Below are positions 33,701 to 46,400 of a stretch of 64,000 nucleotides of DNA, piece by piece (within the stretch, counting starts at the first letter, position 1; every line of letters begins with the position of its first letter). The DNA comes from Oikopleura dioica (lineage: Eukaryota > Chordata > Appendicularia > Copelata > Oikopleuridae): contig OU015567.1 in NCBI GenBank assembly GCA_907165135.1, positions 10,359,001 through 10,423,000 of the forward strand. Reading direction: 5' to 3'. Below the pieces are notes generated by a model. It worked only from the letters and a program-made list of their open reading frames with translations, was not told the DNA's origin and made no database searches. The translations under genes and the position numbers were made by a program.

Positions 33701-35540
33701 AGATTCTTGGAATATGAAATGTACGTATATGGTTGCATTCTTGGGATAAAGATATACAGTCGGAGTCCAAAATAAGGGACTTTTGCTCCAAAATTTTCGA
33801 AAAAGTCCCTTAAATTGGGTCATCAAAGCAAAAATATGTCGCTGAGAAGTTTTTTCGAAGTATATTTTTACGGCAAAATAAGCTGAAGTTATTGTTTTTG
33901 TGACTTAGAAGACATTTTTGAAAGAGGAAAACATATTCTGAAAGGCAAATCACTTCAGTTTGGGGCAAAGCTGGTTGAAATTAAGGTAATTGATACCCTT
34001 TATCAGCTCTCAACTAACTGAAGAAGCTTACTGATCTCGGAAAGTCCCTTAAATTGGATTTTTTCTGCCGCTGATTTTCGGCATTTTGAGCAAAAGTCCC
34101 TTATCTTGGTGTCCCTTATTTTGGACTCCGACTGTAGTTCTAAATTCTGGAGTTTTCAAAAATTATCGTGAGGCGAAAAATAACTGAATTCTGACATTTA
34201 AATAAGCTGGTAAAATATTTACCCTGAGGGATAAAAACTTCCTTGACTTCGCCGAACTTTTGAAACATGGAGCGAACTTGTTCTTGAGTGATATTCTCTG
34301 GTAGACCGCCGACAAAAAGTCGGGATTGACCAGTAGATTCTGTAGATCCTTCCTCTACAAGAGAAAGATGAAGAGTTATGATAATAAAGATTTGGTTGTA
34401 TACGTTCTGAATTCTAGTTTTGCGCTCTTTTCGTGGAACTGAAAATATAAGCTTTTTAACGAGTCAATAAAAGTAAAAAAAGACTAGCTGCTACCGATGC
34501 TAGTATGAGCCGATTATCGACCAAGAGTTCTTTTCGAATCAATAAGAAGTCCGGTCTATAGAAAAAAACAGAGAGCCCGGATATCAACTGAAAACATAGA
34601 GGAGTTCAAACAAAAAAGCTTTCTATGCAGATCCACGAGAAAAGAGGCCTTATACTTTTCTATTTGGTTATTTACCCTTCTCTGGATCTGGCTCAAACTC
34701 GATGGGCTTTCCATCGTTAAAATTTTTGGTGCTAGAACTTTGCTGGCCCCTGTTCTGATTGCCTTGGTGCCCTCTATTATGGCCGCCCTGGTTGCCTCGG
34801 TTCATATTATTTCGGGGAGTGTTTTGTTTTCGATCGTTGTTTCGATCGTTATTTCGGTTATTTGGTGTTTGGTTTTTGTCGTTTGGGGTTGCAGGTTGAG
34901 GATTGCCTCCTTGTTTCTGATTCGGAGTGGAGACACGGTTGGGCATTGTGCTGCCATTCTGTTATTTGGGTAGAGAAAAGTTTCACTTATCAGATCATCA
35001 CTCTGATGAGCCATAAAACAACCAATTTAGACAATTTCAGACGAGTTTGAGGACGAAATTATGAGCCAACAGAGCTAAGACGACCTTCGATTAGAGAAAA
35101 AGTAAGCAGTGACAGCGTTTTTTAAATGGGAACACCGATTTTCGAACCCCTCTAGAAAACGCTGAGTGAATCACCTGGCTCTTTAAACCTTACTAATGCA
35201 CAGAGTAGACCTAGAGCTTTATTTCTATAGCTTTAGAGATCCTGTATGATGACTGTACTCGGAGCTGTTTGACTCCCAAAATAGGTATAAATGAGCGAAA
35301 TCGGAGAATTTGGAATTGATGACGTAATATCTTCCAGATCACGTGTTGTATACATTTTATAAACCCTACCAGTGCACAGAGTAGACCCTCAGCTACATTT
35401 CTAGCCGTTATCGGACTCTCTCCTATGATTGTACTCTGAGAAATTTCACTCCCCAGGTTGTTCCCATTTAAAAAAAACGCTGTCAGTGCTTTGAAACTAC
35501 CCTTGTTATTGTTTTGAGGTTCAGTCATAGGTTGAACCAT
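30763..35540 (-). CDS. DBHS-family RNA-binding protein (SFPQ/NONO/PSPC1-like)
   Basis: Nuclear protein with two RRMs, the NOPS region and a coiled coil, as in SFPQ and NONO (paraspeckles, splicing, transcription). Exons: 35540-35502, 34958-34676, 34354-34223, 33384-33132, 32577-32224, 32177-32100, 32025-31869, 31825-31635 and 30918-30763, about 547 residues. An Asn/Arg-rich N-terminus is followed by RRM1 (SRLFVGGLPENITQEQV, then KTFAFIKM), RRM2 (IEVKNLSPLISNERLYDAF, IERAVVMVDERGKS), a NOPS segment ending YSYPPRFAAPETFEMDFGNRWK, then helices ERLIRREMEQQQARLRQMEE and an RGG tail. Frame changes by one base at the A5 run 32552-32556 in RRM2. A read-through stop at 31614 would give an alternative end without the last exon. 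Two MITEs sit in its introns. The first exon requires an intron starting GG. Confidence 0.85.
33757..34134. mobile_element. 378-bp Tc1/mariner-like MITE in a DBHS intron
   Basis: Perfect terminal inverted repeats of at least 23 bp begin CAGTCGGAGTCCAAAATAAG at 33757 and end with the reverse complement at 34134. TA dinucleotides flank both ends (33755-33756 and 34135-34136), the target duplication of IS630/Tc1/mariner elements, and the CAGTCGG start is typical of that group. The interior repeats AAGTCCCTTAAATTGG twice (about 33802 and 34046) and has no coding capacity. The perfect ends suggest a fairly recent insertion, here in the intron between the two halves of RRM1. Confidence 0.82.
35104..35491. 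mobile_element. 388-bp inverted-repeat element with internal duplication
   Basis: Ends are long imperfect inverted repeats: about 30 bp from 35104 (AAGCAGTGACAGCG then a T run and AAATGGGAAC) and the reverse complement at 35460-35491, differing by one substitution and T-run length. Inside are two direct copies of a 95-bp unit (about 35183-35277 and 35359-35455), both carrying TGCACAGAGTAGACC. No clear target-site duplication was found. It lies in the first intron of the DBHS gene. Likely a foldback/MITE-type element; its superfamily is not assigned. Confidence 0.65.
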
Positions 35541-36129
35541 TTTTGATTTATAGGTACGGATTCGGGTTTCGAGTTATTCTGAATATGATATGAATTAATT
35601 TCTCAAAATTCTTTTCACAATTCGCAAATTATCAGTAGCTTGAAGAAAATAGGTCGATCACTCGGGTTTATCGTAAATTAGAGACAATGTCCCTGAAACA
35701 TTAGTAATCTCTTGAAGTCAACACTGGAAGCGACAAAAAGGAAATTTTTCTTTTGAAATGAAATTCGAGTGAGTCATGAACACCCTGTCCGCGGAAAACC
35801 TTCGGCGGATCTTTATCCTGCTCAGTTCGTAGGCGACTGGGCTTTCTTGCTTGGGGGCTCATTCTGTCTGGATGCGAAGCAAAACCGATCAATTCTAAAA
35901 TGGGGATTCCGCATTATTCGAAATTGTCAAGTTTTCTTTCTAAAGCCTGAACTTGCAAAGTAAGTCGTTTGATTCCAGCATCCTCAATAAGTTTATTGCG
36001 AGGGGGAAAATGGGCAGTCGTTCTAACAATTGTTCTAGTCGTGAAAATATTAATCTAAGAACGTCAGGGAGGCGTTTACAGGAGCAGAACAGATCACGGA
36101 TGTACAGTTAGCGGGTTTAGGCCGGTTGT
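35541..36129. other. intergenic, nucleophosmin to DBHS
   Basis: Lies downstream of the nucleophosmin stop and upstream of the DBHS start, both minus. A minus-strand ORF from 35892 shows no protein-like motif. I saw no acceptor-like site just before the DBHS ATG, so no operon is claimed here. Confidence 0.35.
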
Positions 36130-37119
36130 TTACTTGGCCTGCGCTTGCCACCACTTGAAAACGTCCGAGAACCATTCTTCTTTCTGGCACTTCATGGTGT
36201 TTCGGAGCCAGTTCTTGAACTTTTCTTCCTTCTTTGGCTTTCCTCCCGGATTAGCCTGGATAGCTTTCTTCAGCTCCTCGACGGTGCTGTATTCTTTGGG
36301 CGCTGCAAAGAAGGATTAAAGAGGACCATTGAAAGTAAACACTTACCCTTCTTTGCCTTCTTGTTGTCAGCCTCTTCTTCGACTTCAGAAGCTTTTCTCT
36401 TCGTAGCGGCCTTTGGCTCTACTGTTTTCGCCGCAGCTTTCTTTGGCGAAGCAGCTTTTACTGGCTCGGGCTTGACGGGCTCTTCTTCCTCTTCTTCACT
36501 TTCTACGTCTTCGGCGGTTCGGAGTTCCTAGTGATATATGTTTCAAAGCAAGACAAAAAAAAACTGTAACGTACCGCTTCCATCTCTTCTTCATCCATGT
36601 CCGACTCGTCGTCTTCATCATCCATTTCTTCATTGACCAAATGATTGGCGCCGATGTTCACTGGCCCCTTGCCCTCGGAGAGCTTCAACAAAAGTGGTGG
36701 CTCGACGGAAATATCGGGCAATCGAAGGTAGGGATTCTAAGAACGGTTGGAAGATAATTAAAATTACTCGACTTACAGCATCCGTGAGAATGCCAAGAAT
36801 GACTGTGGCCTTCTCGGAATTGGCATCAACAGCGGAAAGCTCGATGACATGCTTTCCTTTGGCGCCGGGGCCAAGAGCGCAGGATTTGAAGATGACCTGT
36901 TCATCTTCGTTGTCTCCGCCCTCGAATTTGTATGGTGCAGGTCCTAGGCAAAAAGTGGAAAGTGGGATCGAAGATAAAAAGAAAACCCTCAAGATTTGTG
37001 GCCCAAAGATACTCCTTTCGTTCCGGGACGGGAGCTCCCATCATGGCAGAATCGTCCATATCGAACTCAGACTCGTCCATGTCAATTTCAGGCTCTTCGG
37101 CGGGAACTTTGGAAGGCAT
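36130..37119 (-). CDS. NPM1: nucleophosmin (NPM1-like)
   Basis: Nucleolar histone chaperone. Five exons (37119-36987, 36943-36777, 36736-36575, 36527-36347, 36302-36130) give 271 residues. The pentamer-forming core is recognisable from YLWATNLEG, FKSCALGPGAKGKHVIELSAVD, SEKATVILGILTDA and VEPPLLLKLSEGKGPVNIGANHLV. Two acidic stretches follow (EEMDDEDDESDMDEEEME and EEEEEE), then a Lys-rich segment ADNKKAKKG resembling a bipartite localisation signal. The last 53 residues match the C-terminal three-helix nucleic-acid-binding domain of NPM1, including the tandem tryptophans in DVFKWWQAQAK. That C-terminal domain distinguishes nucleophosmin from nucleoplasmin. The acidic N-terminal extension of about 25 residues before the core is longer than in human NPM1. 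Confidence 0.93.
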
Positions 37120-37492
37120 TTGAAGTCTGAATTTTAAGAACTTTAGAATCTCTTTCTTTCGAACAGTTGTTTCCACAATTCTTAAAGTCGAGGTATCTCT
37201 GTTTATCTCTTGAGGTAGAAATTCACAATAGTTACAGAGTAGTCTCTTATTTCGATAAAAGCTCTTTCTCGAATATTTCTTTGCGAATTACGCGTCTACG
37301 AAAGCTCAGAAAATGCCCAATCGGGGGTGGCGAAAGATTCGTCTGGCCAATCGTTTTACGGATTGGCGCTGGCTTGCCTTTCGGATCGAACCACTACCAA
37401 GTTCTATTCTCGAAAAAAAAAGAGATAAAAATCGTTACTGTTCTTGAAAAGCGAAGAAAGAAACTGATGGAAGAAAAGCGAGGTCAGATGAA
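37120..37492. promoter_or_regulatory. short divergent promoter region
   Basis: 373 bp between the nucleophosmin start (minus) and the first candidate ATG of the zinc-finger giant (plus, 37493). Both genes encode nuclear RNA/chromatin-type proteins and may share this bidirectional regulatory region. No defined motif was recognised. Confidence 0.35.
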
Positions 37493-40400
37493 ATGAGTCG
37501 ACCGGTGAAGAAAGTCGTTCTCGACGTTTCATCAAGCTTCCCAGAAAATATTTTTGCTCAGGAAGGGATAATCACTTAGAACGACAATGAAATGAAACCA
37601 ATGAAATCGTTGGTAATCAAGTATAAATCCCTTTTCGAAGACAAGCTACAATCGCGGTGGCAGAGGAGGCGGCCGTGGTCGAGGACGCGGTGGTGGCAGA
37701 GGATCCGGAGTTGAACAACCGTTGAACGAACTGGTCCACTACTGCAGATCTCAAAAATACGGCGCCGTCACTGTTATTCAAACGGATCTTACTGGTCCAC
37801 CGCACAAGCCCGTCTTCACCTTCGAATGCTCCGCGAAAGTAAAGGGAAACTGGTACGCAGCGAAGGGCAAGGACCACTCCAAGCAAAAAGCAAAACATGC
37901 TGCTGCCGCCGCCCTCAGAAAAATCATTCACGAGGTAGAGTTTTCCCGAAATCCGGAAACGATTCCAACGCGACAGAACAATGAGCAGCATCCTAATCCT
38001 GCGCCACTTGGTCCTGGAACTCGAGGAAAACTCCTGACTGGAGATGAAATGAGCAATTTGGCCGGGATCGGTGATCATGCTCATCTTCCCGAGCCCCCAA
38101 AGCCGCCTTCATTTTTGGAACCAGGGGAATGCAGAGATAGTGATGAAGAAGAAAGCGAAGAAGAAAATGACGACCCAAACACACCTGCCTGGATGGCTGC
38201 CGGTTTGAACGAGCCTCCTTCTAGCGCGTTGTCGAGGAAAAAGAGACAAGCGAAGAATCAGAAGGAGCGCAAAAGGGCTGGAAAAGAATGGGCTTCGAGA
38301 CAATTTACGTACGAACCTGACCAGTACGATCCTAATAGTTTGGCGAAGATGGCAACTCCGTTTAATGAATCAGTGCCTGAAGAAGGTATTCGTGATCCAG
38401 TCGAGGAGGATCCCGCCCAGATTAGAAAGATAAACGAGTTAAAAGCTGAAAATAAATCAGCTCCATGGCCCGAGCTTATAGAAGAAGATGACAAAGAAAA
38501 GCCTTCGACATCAACTGCTCCAAATGCTGGAATGTCCAGTACTGGAGTTCTTCGGCCGCCAGTGCCACTTGCACAGGGAACAACGGGACGAGCAGGGAAT
38601 TATCACCCACCGCAAGCGATGGGTAGTCAGCCACGCCCACCTCGTCCGTTGGGCTCATTCCCTCGACCTCCTGGCTCATCCGGATTGACTGCTCCTCGTC
38701 CACTTTCTCAACCAACTCGTCTCAGAGCACCGACACCAATGAGCCAAAACTTGCGCCCACCAAGGCCCCTCGGGCCTAAAAGTATGCAAGGCACAAATCA
38801 GTTCAACCTTTTGCCAGATCGAAATGGGACAGGATCGAGTCAAACCATGCCCTCCCGCAAATCCCCAAAGAAGAAGACTCATACAACTCCACTCCCTCCA
38901 CCACCAGCTCCGCCAAAACTAAATGGTGAAAAGAAAAACGCCAAGAATACATGGTCCGGCTGGGATAAAAACGACAGCTGGGAACCATCATCAGAATTTT
39001 ACGTGGATCCTCAGTTCTCAGATGATGCCTTCGTTGAAAACAAGGAATTGATGCCACCGCCGAAAACGGATAACAACATCATTCCTGCGTCTAAAATGAA
39101 AAAAGTCTCCTATAACAGCGCTAAAGGATTAGTCAAACCAAAGGGCTGGTCCAGTGTTTGGGGCTGCAAGAGTCACATCGAAGCTGGATACGAGGTGTAT
39201 TACGATGTCGATGATATCAAATTCGGTTTTCCAACGTATGAGGAGAAGCAAAACTCGATTACTTCTGCAGAGGCGATTTGGAATGATGAGCTTTTTGATA
39301 CTGAAAAGTATCAAGATTGGGAGGACGAATGGGCTGAGTATGATCTCAAAAAAGGTAGCTTATCCAAATTTGTTATTATTTTCTTCATCTTTCAGACAAA
39401 ACAACATATTTTGATGAATCTTTTGCCGAAAAAGGCCTTATGCACCACCAACGAGATCCTCGCGAAAACCAAGGAGTGCCTTGGTTCGCCCCTCCTCGAA
39501 TAGATGGCAACAACCTTCGCCCCGAGCTTCGTGATCAACTTGAAAAGCTAGATCGAGAAGCTCTTTGGAAAGCTGATGAAAAAGGTGGTAAAGGTGCAAC
39601 GTATGATCTGCCAAACTTTGCTAGAATTCAGGTATATAAACAATTATATAGAACAAAAATATTACTATTGCTAAAAATTGTCGACTGAAGGGGAGATGGC
39701 AAAATATTACACAACATTTAGTCATGTGTAGACGACTGGATCAAACAGTCGTTTGGAGTTACCGGAACCCAATTTATTTACGAATTCTACTCCAGGTGAA
39801 TGACAACTCAAGGCCACTCTCGTGCCTTTTTGATGTATGCTCCCGTCCGTAGTCGTTTAAAAGCCCAATTCTCAGTATTTTGGGCTATTAAATCGAACTA
39901 AAAATGATTGGAAGCATACTTCAAGATTCCCAGAAAAGCTTTTTTTGCTTTCAAATATTGAGTATTTCAAGTGTTTATTGCACAGTAAAGAAACTTATTT
40001 TCTACTAGGCAGTCGAACTACTTTAAAGAGCAGAGTGCATCTCAATTTTTGTTCTTTAAAATGGTACTTTATAATCTCTCTTACCAACAAAAATGACCCC
40101 CTAGTAGGAAAGAGTTGAATGCAAGAACATATGGAATACTTCAATATCGACAACCGCTTGAAATAACGAAATTATTATTACTCCTTTGAAGTTAATTTGT
40201 ATCACCAAAATTACGTGTCGATTCTTACAGTTATAAATTTTAAGTTAATAATCATCGTTATATTATCGTTATATGTCGTTATAATATAGCTGTTCTATAA
40301 CTTTGTTTTAGCAATGGATTGCTAAATGGATACTATTGTGCCCTTTGCTGCTATGATTGGCCACCTACAGTTCATCAAGACTGTATTCGAGATCATTTGA

Positions 40401-43400
40401 CCTCGCATGGCCATAAATTAGGTTAGCAGTCGGGAACTGCAGAACTCTTTTTGATCTTGTTTTAGGATACCTACGAAGGCAGTACATGAAGGAATACATT
40501 GCTCTTACCAACTGGCCTCATTACGGGACAGGTAAATACAATCTATAGTTTATGAATAAGAAGTTATCAAGCTCATAAACATAAATATCGATTTACTTAT
40601 TACTTTTGCAGACGCCTTGCGAGATTATGATCTGGAGGAAGCACTGGAGGAGAAAATAAGCATGATTGCAAATAAAGAAGCCGCCTCATTCAAGAAAGTC
40701 GCTGTCAATGTCCGCACCATGCATCACAGAGGCCTGATTACTTCACAAGCGGAGAAATTGAGAGATGGTTTCTTCAAAAAAACAAAGACGAATCGTACAG
40801 CAAAGAAGCTGACCGAATGGTCACTTGATGAGTGGCAATGCTCAAGGTATCCGTGTGATTCCGTGAATCAATCAACGCGACTTAACTGTTTGAACTGCGG
40901 CGAAGCAGCTCCAGCTGATCCGTACTTCTTTTATATCATCAAAGCTGAGGAAGATGATGCTCGCCAAAAAGAGCGCATGGAGCGAAGAAAGACAAAGTAT
41001 GCCATTCGTGATCGCAGAAAAGAATTCCTTGAGCGAATCCGACAAGGCGAAGAGCTCGCGAGGGGTCCCACTTTGCCAAAATACATAAACGCGATGTCGC
41101 AGGTTCCTGTCATGACTGATGACGAAATGCAATTCTTCCAGGTGCAAGATTTCATGAAATCAATTGAGGAGTCTCACCCGGGCTTGGATCTCGATAAGGA
41201 CCAACCGTTGCCAATGGAAGATGCTCTCGAAGAGAGAATCAAAGAGAATGCTTATAAAAATGCGGATACTGTTGCTTGCCAGGACGGTTACGAATCCGGG
41301 GAAATTCAAGAATCAAGTGATAGCAACGAGGAAAAAGAACCAGAAGAAGAAATTCCAGAAGAACCAAAATCTCCAAAGGGTGATGGAAGCAAAACGAGGA
41401 AGAGATATCGAAGAGCTGTACAGGCGGAAAGACGAAAAGCGCTGATGTACGAGCGTCCTGAAATCAGACAACAGCTTGAATCAGAAGCCTGGATTCCAAA
41501 GAAACTATCCTCGGGTTGGTGGCTCAAAGATGGTTGCTGGCTGTGCAAGGTGTGCTGTCACAAGAATCCCGGAAGTTACAAATTTTGTTTTGGTTGTGAT
41601 ATAGCTGCGCCAAAGAATATCGATGGAAATATGAATAAACAGCTTATTCATCCGTCTGTCTTTCACGAAAATGACTGGAGACATACTCAACAGTTAAAAA
41701 AGTGGATCGAAAGCAACCCGGAAGCTGAAGCCGAGAAACCGCAAGATGTTAAAGGTCTTCCCATTTACATGCAAAGAGAGCACGCAAAGGAACAAGGTTT
41801 ATTCGGTGGTGATTTCTTCAAACACGGAGCCGTGCGACAAGATTTGGTGGAATACAGAGCTCTCCGAGTGAAAACTGCCGAACAGACGAGAAAAATCATG
41901 AGTCAACAGGGTTTTGCCGAGTCGCCAGACTATCTAAGTACTCTAGGTGCTAATAGCCTGGATACGAGCGTCGGCAAGGGATGCAAAGAACGTATAATCA
42001 GAGCAATGCAACGTCGTGCTGAAAAACAGCTTGCTGGTGAAAAAGTCACTGGTTACCTAAATCGCTTCCGAAAGAACTTTTCCCAGTGCGGATGGTGGTG
42101 CGAGTCCTGCGATTATTACAGTTTCTTTCCTCGTGATAAATGCCACGAGTGCAATACTCCTAGACCTCTTCCTTCTGAGATCTGGAAGTATGCATACAAA
42201 CGCTCTGAGCGAGCCGAAGCTGTCATGAATATCGAAAAACACATAAAGAATACGGAAAGTGAAGGAGTAAACTACTTCGTCGGCAAGGGAAAATACGCTC
42301 AAACGGCGGCACCTGACTGGCTTGATGCTTCTGATGGGAATCCACATGGCTTCAAACGTACACAAAACGAATGTGGTGGTAGACAAAAATACTACATGAA
42401 TAGACAGGATGATCTCGCCACGGAATCACAGAAAATCGCTGCTTACAACATGATGATATACATGACGAACGAGACCATGGGTGGTCAGGGCTCTGTCCCA
42501 CAAGGGTTGCCAATCACTGAACATGCTCATCCAAATGCTACCAATGAGAGCGTTATGGATGAAGTGCGGGCCGAAATCGACGCCGAAGACAGCGGACAAC
42601 CCGTTCCGCAGTTCAATCCACCAAAAGATCCAGATAATGATGAAGATGCCTGGATCAACAAACTTACCGCAACACCTCTTTTGGATTCTAACAACCAACT
42701 TCTCTCATTTGATGATAAGCTTCTTGTTTACAAAAAGATGTTCGAGGAACTAGAACAGCTTCGAGAGGAAGCAAAGCAACTTGAAGACCAAGCTTCATCA
42801 TCGGAGTCCGAAGATGAAGATGCAAAAAGAATCGCTGAAGCTAAGAAGAAAGCAAAAGAAGATGCTTTCCGGTCTCAAATGGCTTATCTTCATCATGAAG
42901 ACTTCTTATATCAACTTGGACAGGAAGTGAACGATCGAGAAGACCGAATTCGTAATAGAAATGCGACCTACGATGATGTAAAGGCAGAACCTGTAGATGA
43001 GGACTTTGTTCCAGCTCGACTCAAGAATCGATTTGCTGAAGAATTTGACAATCTGGTCCCAGACGAGTGTTTTGATTTGACTGGAAAAACAGATTCCGAA
43101 GGGTCGAGCTCCTCTGGATCAGACTCCGACAGTGGTGATTCAGACTACTACAACCCGCGACGCAAAAGAACTGAAAGGGGTAAATACAGAATCCCACATC
43201 GCCGTGATGAGTACACTGTTTCTGATGAAGAGCGCGATATCCGTGCTCGAAAGAAGAAATACGCTCATAAACCACCACCAGGCATCCCACAATCTCAGTG
43301 GGTCGGAAAATCAGATCTCCAAAAGTTGAAAGAGCAGTATCGGGAACGAACTATAGATGAGGCTTCATCCCGAAAAGCTGAAACCTTTGGTGACTCTTCA

Positions 43401-46400
43401 AAGGTGACTTTCGTCGATGGCGTAGAAAGGATTGAAGTTCCAAGTTTCACGATTGCTGGCATGTCCGAGAAAGAGATCATGGATATGAACGAAGAGCTTT
43501 ATCAGATGTCAGACAGAGCTCCTGATACGTTTAGTGGAAGATCTCAACGTAAACGCGATGGCTTGTACTTCGACGAAATGGGCCGCAGACGATACCTTCA
43601 TAAAGAAAGTGACAGATATCGATCGCCTTCTCCGGACTGGCGCGTTCGTAGAGATGGTCGACATAGACGAGACGATCGCGATAGAAGATCGCCTCCGCGT
43701 GAAGCTCGCCGATCCCCTCCCCGCCGTCGTCGGCGGTCGAGTGGATCTCCCGAGTTCACTCGCAATGAATACGATAAGAAGCGATACAAGAATGTGTCTG
43801 GCTTCTACCCAGACGGAACACCTCGATGGGGCCCTGATCATCCCGATTTTGATATGGAAAGAGACAAGATTCCGTATTGGTATTGTGTCAAGCATGGAAT
43901 CAAGGCGAAAGAACACAAAGGATGGCGTAGCACAGAACAGAATAATACCACTGATTTGATGCCTATTGAAAAGTGGGGCTTCGACAGAAAACGCATGCGT
44001 CAAGATGTTGATAAAATGTATGAAGGCAAAAAAGAAGCTCACGGATGGGGGACCAAAGGAGCTGATTATGAAGCAAGGCGCGAGCGTGATATGGAAAAGC
44101 GCGAGAGACCTATCAGTCCTGAACGGAGACGAAGGAGACAGAGTTACGAAAATCGTGTTCGTTATTCTGACGAAGAGGATAGCCAAGAGCGAGTCTTTGA
44201 AGCTGGTAATGATCGCCTTCGTGATGCTATCGGTCGTCGACATGGAAGAGACTCATCGCCTCAGCGACAAAGAAAATATTCAGCAGAGCACGATGATCGC
44301 TCTAGCAGACGTCGACATTATAGTAGCTCACCAGAAGATAGATCTCATCGAAGAAGAAGATATAGCGGCTCACCTGAAGATAGATCATCTCGAAGGAGAA
44401 GGGATGACAGGCGTAGGCCAGAAGATGTTGATGGCCGAGATGAAAATATGGTTGATGATATCGTGGATATCTTGCATTCGCGGCGTTATGGAAAGGAATC
44501 GGAAAAGATACGAGACATTCCAGAGGACGAGCGTGACGCAAGAAAGAAGAAACGAGAAGAACGCTGGGAAAAGAAACGCAAGAAAGAAGAGAAGAAAGAG
44601 AAGAAGCGCAAAAAGAAAGAGAAACTCGAAGAGCTCGAGGAGAATCTCAAAGAAAAAGTACTCAAGAAAATCGACGAAAAAATTTCATCCCTCAGCAAGA
44701 AACGGAAGGGTGACGATTCAGATGCTGAGCGTAAGTCTTCCTCGACAAATAGTGGCGGTGAAAACGAGGGAGATGAACATGAGAAACCTCAAGAAATCTC
44801 ATCTGATTCCGAAATTAGTGACAATGAACACGGCGCGAGAAGAAGTCAGCCTCATGAAATCTCTTCTGAATCTGAGCCCCACACTGACCAAGAGTTCTTT
44901 GATCTCCCATCACCAACTGAGGAGGGCGAGGTTGTTCCTTCAAAGGAAGAATTCGAAGAGTACGGAAAGGAGAACTTCTCAAAAATGGAGCGAGAGTTTA
45001 GTTTGAAGGAGAAAATTCGTAGACGGCTGATCGAGCGAGAATCTTTCCTTCCGTTTGGTTCTGTACGATTTGATACGAAAGGAGCTCCGGTCGAATATCA
45101 AACTGATATTCACAAGATGTTTGACGAGTTAAAGGTTGGTAAAATATTCTTTGGAATGATTATTTCAAATTATTTATTTGTCAACGTGCGTTTTGTTGTT
45201 GCGAGGAAATATGGTAGAAAACATCCGTTGACATGTAATCATTGGTAACATATTCAAATTTACAGTTGTCGCTCGGTCAAAAAAAATAATGGAATATAGG
45301 AGAAACTAGAACGAGAGAAGAATAATCCTGAGCCGGAACAGTCAGTTGCCGAACGCGTCAAGTCGAAGACCTTCTTTGATTCGATTACGAATGCTCAAGA
45401 GCCAATTATGACTGATATTGAGACGGATAATGAGTATGAAACGGCAGCGGAACAATCAGACTACGAGGAGGACGAGCTGGAAATTGAGATTTCTACTACA
45501 CTGAGGCCATCATTTGACGTTCTGAATCCGGCAGAATTAGCCGCCGCGCAGAAAAATGCTGAAAAGATTGTCAGGTAAATTTATTGTCTATTTTATTTGC
45601 ATTTAATATCCAATTATGCAGACGAGTTACATCACCCACGGAGCAAAAACCAGTTTCTTTGACCATAAAGCCGTCAAAGCCAGCGAAGCAAATCACTCAC
45701 TCAGTAGATCTTGACTCTGAAACAGAGTTCGACCCCGCTCCGCCAGAAACATCCGCCTTTGGAGATGCTCCCCCGAAGCCCGTCTCGCCACCCAGGAGCA
45801 GGAAATCGCGACAAGAACCAAGGACTTCAACTGAAGAATCTAAATCAATTGAAGGTCGAACGCCTTCTTGGGCAGCGCCAACGGAGAAAAGTGATGAGCC
45901 ACGCCCCGTCCCGCCGCCATCAATCACCAAAAAGGATGAGTTGATGCCCGATCGAAGGCGTACGAGAAAAAAATCATCCCCCGAACCGCGAGAAGATTTG
46001 ATGCCCGATCGACGAAAAACAAGGAGGAAATCATCTCCAGAGCCTCGCTCAACGCGTTCCAGTGCTAGTATCAAAAAAACTGCTGAATCGTCTCGACCTT
46101 CCGATCGAAGTCCAACGACCTCAAAGCCGAACAAGAGTTACAGCAAACATCGCGATAGAACAGAAGATTCTCATGAGAAAAAGTCGAAGGCCTCAAAACG
46201 TCGAAAATCTCCTTCTCCTGTCAAGGCGAGAGCGTACTCCCCGCGAAAGACGCGAGGTCAACGGGCTGCTGAAGCGAAAGACGCAAAAAGCAATATGGAA
46301 AATTTCGAAAATATGCCTACGTTGTGGGTGAGCCCAGAACGAAATCGAGATGATAAATCCCAGCCTTCAACTTCAAAAAGTAGACGTTCAAGGTCGAAAA

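Noticed and set aside
35211-35540. 109-codon minus-strand ORF starting at the DBHS first exon
   Set aside because: After 13 codons it reads into the 388-bp inverted-repeat element; splicing at 35501 explains the start and the rest is transposon sequence.
37383-37392. GGTTCGATCC on the minus strand, like a tRNA T-loop (B box)
   Set aside because: The flanking stem bases do not pair and no A box or acceptor stem is found at the right distance.
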